A DNA stretch of 16,960 nucleotides, from NCBI GenBank assembly GCA_046303115.1, contig JBKCGZ010000066.1:1-16960 (forward strand), read 5' to 3'. The translations under genes were made by a program, and so were the position numbers. A model generated the notes under the pieces. That model did not search any database and was not told the DNA's origin. It saw nothing but the letters and a program-made list of their open reading frames with translations. Position 1 is the first letter of the stretch. Each line of letters opens with the position of its first letter. Shown piece by piece: positions 6,291-13,065 of the stretch. This DNA comes from CAINEC01 sp046303115 (GTDB lineage Bacteria; Bacteroidota; Bacteroidia; AKYH767-A; OLB10).

Positions 6291-9184
6291 GAAAAATAAT
6301 TTTAATAGCATTCTTGTTTTTCGTAGGAAGTATCTTTTCAAAGAGAAGTGAAGCCAGCATATCTGAATTCAATAAGGTCTTGCAAGTAGATAAGGAAAAT
6401 AAAAACTTAAAAATTCAGAATTTACTTCAAGATTATCAGGGGTTTATTTGGGTTGGTACAGATCACGGCTTGTATCAATTTGATGGATTTGATTTTGAAA
6501 AGTATATAGCCGATTCTAATAAGTTAAAAGCTTCCATCAGTAGTATTTATCAGGATAAAAGCCAAACGATTTGGGTGGGCACCGAAGAAGGGAAATTATT
6601 TAGACGGAGGTCTGATAAATTTAAAGAAGTTTCTACGCCATTTCATTCTTCAGTTAAAGCAATCATTAACTATTCACCAGATGAATTATGGATTGCAACT
6701 TATGGAGAGGGAATTTATTCATTTAAAAATGATCAATGGAAAAAAGTGCTATCGGGAGATGCACAATTTATTTATGTAATGGTAATAACTGCTGATAACT
6801 CAGTGTTGGTGGGTACAGATATTGGTTTACTTAAATATACCTATGGAAATAAGGTTTATATCATCAACACTAAGAGCGGATTGCCCGAAAATATTGTAAG
6901 AGAAATTAAATTACTTAATAATTCTAAAGCAATTTTAGGATTTGAAGAGGCAGGGGTTTATTATATGGATTTAAATAATAACCAATTTGCAAAGCCTGGT
7001 AATCTTAGTTCATGGAATTTAGGTTCTGTTAATGAAATTAACTTTAATAATAATGAATGTTGGGTAGGCACAGAAAAGAATGGAATGGTTTCTTTTTCTA
7101 CATCATATAGTGGACAGGTAAAATTTTATAATTCTACTAACGGATTTGAATATACTAAGATTTCGTATTCCATCTTTGATCGGGAAGGTAATCTATGGAT
7201 AGCTGCTGATAACAAATTGATTTTTCGTCCAGCAAAAAAAATTGAATTTATTAATAATCAGCAAGGCGATTTCGACGATATTCAAGCTATTACAAATGAT
7301 CCTGAAGGATTTTTATGGTATGCAAATAAAAATGGATTGTTCAAATTTGATAATAATAATCCTGGTTTTAGCGCTCAGAAAATTAATATTCCAACAATTT
7401 CAAAGTTGCACATAATTTCACTATTTCTTGACGATTGGGGTTATTTATGGATTGGGACTTTTGATAATGGTTTATATCGATTAAATACGTACAACAATGA
7501 GATTAAAAAATTTGGTTTATCAGATGGGTTAAAGAATGCTAATATTGTTTCTATTCAAGGAAAAGATAATAAAATATGGTTGGCAACATTAGGTGGCTTA
7601 TCGGAATGTACAATTAATGAAGCAAAAAATAATCCTGGTAGCTTAACCTATACTTTTAAAAGTTTTGGAGGCACAAGCAGTCCTGGGGAAATATTTGTAT
7701 ATGATGTTTTTGTTGATTCAAAAAATAGAGTTTGGTTTGGTACAGATGGTAAAGGATTAAGTTGTGTCGATAGAGGGAAATTTAAGAGTTTCAATACTAT
7801 TGATAACAAAACGAATATCGTAGTTTATTCAATTACCGAAGATAAAAAAGGGCATATTTGGTTCAGTACTTTAAACCATGGAGTATATCGCTATGATGGA
7901 AAAATTTTTTATCACATAGGAATTAAAGAAGGATTGAGAGATAATGAGATTACTGGAGTAATAACAGATTGGCAGGGGAATATTATTGTTGTTCATTCAA
8001 AGGGAATTGATAAAATTAACGCTAATACTTTCGAGATTGATTATTTAGGTGCAGAATCTGGTATTGAAAATTTAAATTGTAATTTAAATGCTCTTTGTAA
8101 TGATGCAAATGGGAATATTTGGATTGGTAAACAAGATGGTTTAATGCGTTTGATTAAATCGCGTTATTCAGAAGTGACTAAACCAACCACTTGTATTCGT
8201 AGAATTTATGCTTTTATGAAGCATGGTTTAAGTGCAAAGGATAGTATTTTTGAATACAACCAAAATCAGATTTCATTAGCATTTATTGGGCTTTGGTATG
8301 CAAATCCAGAAGCCGTACATTATCGCTATCGTTTAATTGGACTGTCAAATCAATGGATTTCTACAAAAGATAAAATAATAACATTTCCTAACCTTCCACC
8401 TGGAAAATATACTTTTGAATTAGAGTCTTCTGTGAACAATCTATTTATTAATCCATCATCAGCCACTTATTCATTTAAAATAAATAAGCCACTAACTAAA
8501 CAATGGTGGTTTATTTCTTTAATTATTTTTTTAAGTGCTGCAGCATTAATTTGGTATATACGCGACCGTGATATTCGTTTTAGAAATCTGGAAGCGATGA
8601 AAAAAGAGAAAATGGAATATCAATATGAAACATTGAAAAGTCAAATTAATCCACATTTTCTCTTTAATAGTTTTAATACCTTAATAACAATTATAGAAGA
8701 TAACAAAGATAAAGCGGTTGATTATGTAGAAACATTATCTGATTATTTTAGAAGTATGTTAAATTATCGTGATAAAGATGTTATTCGATTAAGTGAAGAA
8801 TTAGATATAGTAAGTACTTATTTTTATTTACAGCAAAAAAGATTTGGAGAACACCTTTCGTTGAGTATTAATGTTACTTCAAAATACCAAGAAGAGGTTT
8901 CTGTTCCTCCTTTATCAATACAATTGTTAGTTGAAAATGCAATTAAGCATAATGCAGTATCGCACGAAACACCGCTAAAAATTGACATTACGATCGATGA
9001 TAAAAATCAGTTTTTGATTGTATCTAATAATTTAAATCCGAAAAAGAAACATGACCCCTCAACTGGTATCGGATTAAATAATATTTTTAGTCGTTACAAA
9101 ATATTAACCCAACAAGATGTTACCGTTATCCGAACCGATGAACAATTTATTGTAGAATTACCACTAATTAAAAACAAAATATGA
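6287..9184 (+). CDS. Two-propeller (Reg_prop) sensor histidine kinase with Y_Y_Y domain and LytS-type kinase core
   Basis: This 965-residue kinase has an N-terminal signal-like segment (about residues 1-23), then an extracytoplasmic sensor of 13-14 repeats of the form WIGT/WVGT-x-GLY spanning about 40-640. That is enough for two seven-bladed beta-propellers. A Y_Y_Y immunoglobulin-like domain follows at about 675-735, including YRYRLIGLSNQW and LPPGKYTFEL. One transmembrane helix lies at 740-758. The cytoplasmic part has the His_kinase (LytS-like) phospho-acceptor motif QINPHFLFNSFNTL with H790, the N-box LLVENAIKHN (E883, N884, H888) and the GIGLNN G-box at 927-931. All catalytic features are present, and there is no fused receiver or AraC domain. 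Start and stop overlap the flanking yceI and regulator genes by 4 bp each. The ligand is unknown; its neighbours hint at envelope lipid, redox or haem-protein status. Confidence 0.93.
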   Translation: MRKIILIAFLFFVGSIFSKRSEASISEFNKVLQVDKENKNLKIQNLLQDYQGFIWVGTDHGLYQFDGFDFEKYIADSNKLKASISSIYQDKSQTIWVGTEEGKLFRRRSDKFKEVSTPFHSSVKAIINYSPDELWIATYGEGIYSFKNDQWKKVLSGDAQFIYVMVITADNSVLVGTDIGLLKYTYGNKVYIINTKSGLPENIVREIKLLNNSKAILGFEEAGVYYMDLNNNQFAKPGNLSSWNLGSVNEINFNNNECWVGTEKNGMVSFSTSYSGQVKFYNSTNGFEYTKISYSIFDREGNLWIAADNKLIFRPAKKIEFINNQQGDFDDIQAITNDPEGFLWYANKNGLFKFDNNNPGFSAQKINIPTISKLHIISLFLDDWGYLWIGTFDNGLYRLNTYNNEIKKFGLSDGLKNANIVSIQGKDNKIWLATLGGLSECTINEAKNNPGSLTYTFKSFGGTSSPGEIFVYDVFVDSKNRVWFGTDGKGLSCVDRGKFKSFNTIDNKTNIVVYSITEDKKGHIWFSTLNHGVYRYDGKIFYHIGIKEGLRDNEITGVITDWQGNIIVVHSKGIDKINANTFEIDYLGAESGIENLNCNLNALCNDANGNIWIGKQDGLMRLIKSRYSEVTKPTTCIRRIYAFMKHGLSAKDSIFEYNQNQISLAFIGLWYANPEAVHYRYRLIGLSNQWISTKDKIITFPNLPPGKYTFELESSVNNLFINPSSATYSFKINKPLTKQWWFISLIIFLSAAALIWYIRDRDIRFRNLEAMKKEKMEYQYETLKSQINPHFLFNSFNTLITIIEDNKDKAVDYVETLSDYFRSMLNYRDKDVIRLSEELDIVSTYFYLQQKRFGEHLSLSINVTSKYQEEVSVPPLSIQLLVENAIKHNAVSHETPLKIDITIDDKNQFLIVSNNLNPKKKHDPSTGIGLNNIFSRYKILTQQDVTVIRTDEQFIVELPLIKNKI

Positions 9185-9948
9185 GGATTCTAATTATCGA
9201 GGATGAAACGCCAGCGGCAAATCGCCTGGAAAAAATGATTTTGGATTTTGAACCTGATGCAGAAATTACAAGTAATTTAGTAAGTATTGCATCTTCTATA
9301 AAATGGTTGAAAGAAAATCCATCTCCTGACTTAATTTTTATGGATATACATTTATCTGATGGAGATAGTTTTGAGATTTTTAATGAGCAGCGGGTTTCAT
9401 CACCTGTAGTATTTGTGACAGCCTATGATCAGTATGCGTTGGATGCATTTAAAGTAAATAGCATTGACTATTTATTAAAGCCAGTTAAGAAGGAAGATTT
9501 ATCAAGAGCGATTGAAAAGTACAAACAGAGAGGCAACTCTAATATGCAACAAATGATGGATTTACTAAAGCAAATGAATATTGCGACATCAAAAAAAGAT
9601 GCGCAGAAGCGAATAGTCATCCGCTATGGCGATACCATAAAAATGGTAGAAATTTTAGAAGTTGCTTATTTCTATACAGAAGATAAAATCAATTTTTTAT
9701 GTACTAAAGATAATATCCGATATCCAATTGACCAGAATTTAGATGAATTGGAAAAAATGATTGATGGGGATATGTTTTTTAGAATAAACAGGCAATACAT
9801 TATCAATATAAATGCAATTGATAAAATGCTTGCGTGGTCGAAATCACGAGTTAAGGTAATCTTAAGGCCAGCTTGTGAAAATGAAACGATAGTAAGTACA
9901 GAACGTTCTCCGCATTTTAAAGAATGGCTTACTGGAATAAAAAATTAA
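9181..9948 (+). CDS. LytTR-family response regulator (LytR/AlgR type)
   Basis: The 255-residue protein has an N-terminal receiver domain (about 1-120) with acidic pocket E7-D8, phospho-acceptor D55 in FMDIHLSDG, a conserved threonine in VFVTAYDQYAL and a lysine in YLLKPVKKEDL. A linker with a glutamine/methionine-rich stretch follows at about 120-140, then a LytTR DNA-binding domain (about 150-250) with RIVIRYGDTIKMV, VAYFYTEDKINF and FFRINRQYIINI. It forms a cognate pair with the overlapping sensor kinase, phosphorylated at D55 and then acting as a transcription factor. Probable targets, by position, are the downstream lipoprotein run starting at 10049 or its own operon; this is inferred. 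Domain calls are secure. Confidence 0.95.
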   Translation: MRILIIEDETPAANRLEKMILDFEPDAEITSNLVSIASSIKWLKENPSPDLIFMDIHLSDGDSFEIFNEQRVSSPVVFVTAYDQYALDAFKVNSIDYLLKPVKKEDLSRAIEKYKQRGNSNMQQMMDLLKQMNIATSKKDAQKRIVIRYGDTIKMVEILEVAYFYTEDKINFLCTKDNIRYPIDQNLDELEKMIDGDMFFRINRQYIININAIDKMLAWSKSRVKVILRPACENETIVSTERSPHFKEWLTGIKN

Positions 9949-10023
9949 AATCGTAATAATCCGTTTCAACACTCCAAATAACCCGCTCGGCAACATGCGT
10001 GTATCAATTTCAAAAAGTGACAT

Positions 10024-10031
10024 TATCTTTA
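10024..10031 (+). promoter_or_regulatory. Possible -7 promoter element upstream of the CXnCH lipoprotein gene
   Basis: TATCTTTA matches the Bacteroidota TAnnTTTG -7 consensus except at the last base. It would place a transcription start about 10 bp before the preferred ATG at 10049. No good -33 TTG element is found at the expected distance, so this is weak. It lies in the about 100-bp gap after the response regulator, where a second promoter would be expected. Confidence 0.22.
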
Positions 10032-10048
10032 CAGAAAATTTATGTACT

Positions 10049-10798
10049 ATGATTTTAAGGTCAAGCTTTTTTATTTTGATTTTCTCTTTTTTAATCGTGA
10101 CTTTTAATGCTTGTCAGCATGAACCTTCTGTAACAATAAACGGGAACAATGGGGGTGGGAATGGGAATGGTAACGGTAACAATTCTTTGCCCCCTTGTGA
10201 CCCGGATACGGTTTACTTTGAGCAGGACATCCTGCCACTTTTCATTTCTAATTGTACAATGTCAGGTTGCCATAATTCAACAACGCATGCCGAGGGAATC
10301 GATTTAAGTTCATACGCAGCCGTTATGAGTTCTAATGTATTAACACCTGGTCAAGCGTGGAACAGTGATTTAGTTGAAGCTATCACAGAAACAGACCCGA
10401 ATAAGATAATGCCACCACCACCAATGCCAGCTTTGCCATCTATTCAAATTAATTTGATTAAGAAGTGGATTAATCAAGGGGCTTTAAATCTGAAATGTGA
10501 TAATGGCTGTGATACAACAAATGTTACTTTTAATGGAACAATAAAGCCATTAATACAAAATAGCTGTACAGGTTGCCATAATGCTGCCAGTCCCGGTGGA
10601 GGATATAACTTAACCAATTATGCCGACGACGCATCTGGAAACCTAGGTGTTCAGTCTTCGGCACTGAATGGTGCACTATCGGGATCTGTAAATCATACTG
10701 GTGTATGGTCCAATATGCCAAAAGGAGGCTCTAAGCTACCGCAATGTCAGCTTGATCAAATTAGAATATGGGTAGATGCCGGTGCACCAAATAATTAA
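10049..10798 (+). CDS. Lipoprotein with two cytochrome c-like motifs (CX4CH and CXXCH)
   Basis: I start at the ATG at 10049 (249 residues), because an N-terminal lipoprotein signal begins there; the longer frame from 9995 would bury it behind 18 polar residues. The signal ends in the lipobox-like FNAC with lipidated C22, so the protein should be membrane-anchored outside the cytoplasm. A Gly/Asn linker (31-45) is followed by two related modules of the planctomycete-type cytochrome c style. The first has C69-TMSG-C74-H75 and a later KIMPPPPMP segment. The second has C173-TG-C176-H177 and a SNMPKGG segment. Each ends in a KKWINQGAL/RIWVDAGAP-type helix. Methionines M121/M126 and M223 are candidate sixth haem ligands. 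Haem attachment is inferred from motifs; the first motif has four residues between the cysteines. It heads the second tight gene run. Confidence 0.8.
   Translation: MILRSSFFILIFSFLIVTFNACQHEPSVTINGNNGGGNGNGNGNNSLPPCDPDTVYFEQDILPLFISNCTMSGCHNSTTHAEGIDLSSYAAVMSSNVLTPGQAWNSDLVEAITETDPNKIMPPPPMPALPSIQINLIKKWINQGALNLKCDNGCDTTNVTFNGTIKPLIQNSCTGCHNAASPGGGYNLTNYADDASGNLGVQSSALNGALSGSVNHTGVWSNMPKGGSKLPQCQLDQIRIWVDAGAPNN
10139..10183 (+). repeat. Gly/Asn low-complexity linker (GGN/AAY codon repeat)
   Basis: Fifteen consecutive codons encode only asparagine and glycine, written with alternating GGN and AAY codons. The stretch lies between the lipid-anchored cysteine and the first cytochrome-like module, so it most likely acts as a flexible tether. 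The DNA is repetitive enough to change length by slippage, but only one copy is seen here. Confidence 0.75.
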
Positions 10799-10810
10799 TA
10801 AATTTGCAGA

Positions 10811-11170
10811 ATGAAAATTGTTTATCCTTTACTTTTTATTCTTGCAGTAGTTGGTTTGTCGACAGGTTGTTATTACGATAATGAAGAATATCTTTATGGC
10901 ACTTGTGATACTAAAAATGTTACATTTTCTAAGGATATTAAACCAATTATCGATGCCAATTGTATTAATTGCCATAATGGTGGTGCGATTGATTTAACAA
11001 ATTATTCTGGGGTAAAAGCAAAGATAAATGATAGTACTTTATACAAGTCAATTTCTTATTCCTATACAGGAGCTAACTCATCTAAGAATATGCCTTCATC
11101 GGGAAAGTTAGATGATTGTTCAATCAACAAAGTAAAGGCGTGGATTGACGAAGGAGCTTTAAATAATTAA
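10811..11170 (+). CDS. Small lipoprotein with one CXXCH cytochrome c-like motif
   Basis: The 119-residue protein has a lipoprotein signal peptide ending in LSTGC, with C20 predicted to be lipidated. One cytochrome-like module follows: a TFSKDIKPIIDANC lead-in, C51-IN-C54-H55, the LTNYSGVKAKI segment, M94 in KNMPSSG as possible axial ligand, and a C-terminal KVKAWIDEGALNN helix. This arrangement closely matches the second module of the preceding lipoprotein, so the two probably arose by duplication. Extra cysteines at 32 and 103 could form a disulfide. A covalently attached haem is likely but unproven, and no cytochrome maturation genes are in the window. It starts 12 bp after its upstream neighbour and ends 3 bp before the next gene, consistent with an operon. 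Confidence 0.8.
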   Translation: MKIVYPLLFILAVVGLSTGCYYDNEEYLYGTCDTKNVTFSKDIKPIIDANCINCHNGGAIDLTNYSGVKAKINDSTLYKSISYSYTGANSSKNMPSSGKLDDCSINKVKAWIDEGALNN

Positions 11171-11173
11171 AAC

Positions 11174-11620
11174 ATGAAAAATAAAAAAGTAATCTATGTT
11201 ATTTTTGCTCTAACTCTTGTTGCTTTAATTGGCGGGTATGCATATTATTATGTTACCAAAGATGAAGTTGGCTTAGCAGAAACAACAGCCGATTTTAAAA
11301 TTTCTTGTGATGATATTTTTAAGGAGTTTACAACAAATAAAGATGCATCAATGACAAAATACAGTCGTAAAACGGTAGCATTAAGTGGTAAAGTGGGTTC
11401 AGTAGAAAGGGAAGGAGAGAATGTAACTGTTGTTTTTAATACGACTGCAGGTGAAGGTATTATCAGATGTTTACTTGATACCCTTGATGCACCTAAACTG
11501 CAGGCAAAAAATGGAGATATGCTAAAACTAAAAGGGTCATATACTGGTTTTGAAGATGATTTAATGTTTGTTTCAGTACCTGAACTTAGTTTTAATCGTT
11601 GTGTAATTATGCCAAATTAA
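11174..11620 (+). CDS. Membrane-anchored OB-fold (tRNA_anti-like) protein
   Basis: This 148-residue protein begins with a basic tip and a hydrophobic helix (about residues 6-27), a signal anchor or uncleaved signal. The soluble part resembles the tRNA_anti-like OB-fold family common in Bacteroidota: SCDDIFKEF, then a beta-rich segment with VALSGKVGSVER, VTVVFNTTAGEGIIRC, a GDMLKLKGSYTGFEDDLMF strand pair and the ending FNRCVIMPN. Despite the family name there is no reason to expect nucleic-acid binding in the periplasm; OB folds there can bind small ligands or proteins. Three cysteines remain in the mature part (one at residue 45). It sits among CXXCH proteins with a 3-bp gap upstream and 26 bp downstream, so it is probably part of the same complex or pathway. 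Function unknown. Confidence 0.7.
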   Translation: MKNKKVIYVIFALTLVALIGGYAYYYVTKDEVGLAETTADFKISCDDIFKEFTTNKDASMTKYSRKTVALSGKVGSVEREGENVTVVFNTTAGEGIIRCLLDTLDAPKLQAKNGDMLKLKGSYTGFEDDLMFVSVPELSFNRCVIMPN

Positions 11621-11646
11621 AAACCCATTCCCAAACCAATATTATT

Positions 11647-12489
11647 ATGAAAAAAAACTTACTTATTTTATTCTCAGCGGGCTTAGTTATAGCCTTATGT
11701 TCAACAACATTATCAGTTAATAGTAGTTCATCAGGAGCTCCATCAGGAAAAGCAAATGACCCAGCTTCGGGCTCGGCAAATTGTACAGACTGTCATAGTG
11801 GAATAGCTACTAATGCAACCGCAGCGCAAGCATCAATTACCTCAACTATCCCTGCAGCAGGATATACTCCTGGATCAACTTATACTATTACTGCAACTGT
11901 TAATTTCACGGGCCGTTCTAAATTTGGATTCCAAATAAGTCCGCAAAATGCAACAGGGGCTTTATTAGGAACTTTAATTAATACAAGTACCCAAACAAAA
12001 TTAGTGGGAATTAGTAAATATGTTACGCATACCACTTCAGGAAACTCGGGTTCAAATACAAAATCATGGACATTTGATTGGACTGCTCCAGCAGCAGGTA
12101 CTGGTGTTGTTACATTTTATGGATCATTTATGGCTGCCAATGGTGATGGTGGAACAAGTGGTGATATTGTTTACAAAACTTCCTACGCTGTTTCTGAAGC
12201 CGTGGCAAGCGGAATAAATGAAGTAGAAGCTAATACCAATGCATTAACCGTTATTAATTTAAAGAATGCACTGCAAATTTCCTATAATGCACAATCTGCA
12301 GCAACTGCTAACGTTGAACTTTATACTTTGAACGGAACCATTGTTAGCACCACTTCATATGAACAACAAAATGCTGGTACTGTAAATTTAAACGTTGATG
12401 TAAAAGATGGTTTGAATACAGGAATTTATATCATTAAAGTTCAGCAAGGGACACAAGTATTAACAAAGAAATTAGCTTTAGTATTTTAA
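11647..12489 (+). CDS. Choice-of-anchor V-like surface protein with CXXCH motif and putative T9SS sorting domain
   Basis: I use the ATG at 11647 (280 residues), where a lysine-rich signal peptide begins; an upstream in-frame start at 11599 overlaps the previous gene and adds a polar leader. After the signal comes SGAPSGKANDPASGSANC leading into C46-TD-C49-H50, the GAP...CxxCH pattern of choice-of-anchor V/Reeler-like proteins. A beta-rich region with YTPGSTYTITATVNF and a GFQIS strand follows, then a WTAPAAGTGVVTFYG strand typical of that fold. The last about 80 residues, with ANVELYTLNG, LNTGIYIIKVQ and a KKLALVF end, look like a type A T9SS C-terminal sorting domain, so export to the cell surface is predicted. 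The CXXCH may hold haem or be structural. Its neighbours are lipoprotein CXXCH proteins and a YceI. Confidence 0.8.
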   Translation: MKKNLLILFSAGLVIALCSTTLSVNSSSSGAPSGKANDPASGSANCTDCHSGIATNATAAQASITSTIPAAGYTPGSTYTITATVNFTGRSKFGFQISPQNATGALLGTLINTSTQTKLVGISKYVTHTTSGNSGSNTKSWTFDWTAPAAGTGVVTFYGSFMAANGDGGTSGDIVYKTSYAVSEAVASGINEVEANTNALTVINLKNALQISYNAQSAATANVELYTLNGTIVSTTSYEQQNAGTVNLNVDVKDGLNTGIYIIKVQQGTQVLTKKLALVF

Positions 12490-12508
12490 TTTTTAATAGT
12501 AATTAACC

Positions 12509-13060
12509 ATGAAAAAAATTCTTTTATCTTTAATGCTGTTGGCTGGATTAAATGTCTGTGCACAGGATACACTTTCAACTAATAATGCGGTAATAAACTT
12601 TGATGCTACCTCTGCCGGATCTCCCGAAAAAATTGAGGCCATCAGTAAGCAAGTAAAAAGCAAGTTAGTAGTTAAAACGGGTGATTTTGTTTTTGCTATT
12701 CAAATGCAATCCTTTGAATTTGAAAAGGCATTGATGAAAGATCATTTTAATGAAAATTATGTTGAGAGTACAAAGTATCCAAGAGCAACATTTAAAGGAG
12801 TTATTCTGGATGTTGCGAAAGTTAACTTTACAAAAGATGGAAAGTATCCTATTGTTGTAAAAGGTATAATGGATATGCATGGGGTGAAAAAGGAAGTTAC
12901 TGCAAACGGTACTTTAGTAATTGCTGGCGATAAAGTGTCAGCTTCGTCAAATTTCAAATTATTACTTTCAGATTTTACTATTGAAGTCCCTCCAGTAGTT
13001 GGCGATAAAGTAGCTAAGCAGGCTACTATTACTGTAAATGCTACATACAACAAAAAGTAA
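12509..13060 (+). CDS. YceI-family protein, second paralogue (periplasmic)
   Basis: The 183-residue protein has a classical cleavable signal peptide (about 1-19, ending in NVCAQ) and a YceI lipocalin-like barrel, giving a soluble periplasmic protein expected to bind a polyisoprenoid or similar amphiphile. Shared with the YceI at 5697-6290 are FEKALMKDHFNENYVES (against FNSALQKEHFNDNYMES), KYPRATFKG and VKGIMDMHGVKKE, so the two are paralogues within one locus. The other copy has a longer hydrophobic N-terminus and may stay membrane-bound. This one lies 19 bp after the choice-of-anchor V gene and 5 bp before the barrel gene. That order suggests it works with the outer-membrane barrel, perhaps ferrying a lipid or quinone; the role is inference. 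Confidence 0.9.
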   Translation: MKKILLSLMLLAGLNVCAQDTLSTNNAVINFDATSAGSPEKIEAISKQVKSKLVVKTGDFVFAIQMQSFEFEKALMKDHFNENYVESTKYPRATFKGVILDVAKVNFTKDGKYPIVVKGIMDMHGVKKEVTANGTLVIAGDKVSASSNFKLLLSDFTIEVPPVVGDKVAKQATITVNATYNKK

Positions 13061-13065
13061 TTTGA

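Noticed and set aside
9995..10048. Upstream start for the two-motif lipoprotein
   Set aside because: It would place 18 polar residues before the lipoprotein signal, which would block export; the ATG at 10049 begins the signal directly.
10139..10183. Glycine/asparagine codon repeat as a microsatellite or phase-variation tract
   Set aside because: Units are irregular and in multiples of three, so length changes would not shift frame; a flexible linker explains it.
11599..11646. Upstream start for the choice-of-anchor V-like protein
   Set aside because: It overlaps the OB-fold gene and adds a polar leader ahead of a clear signal peptide at 11647.
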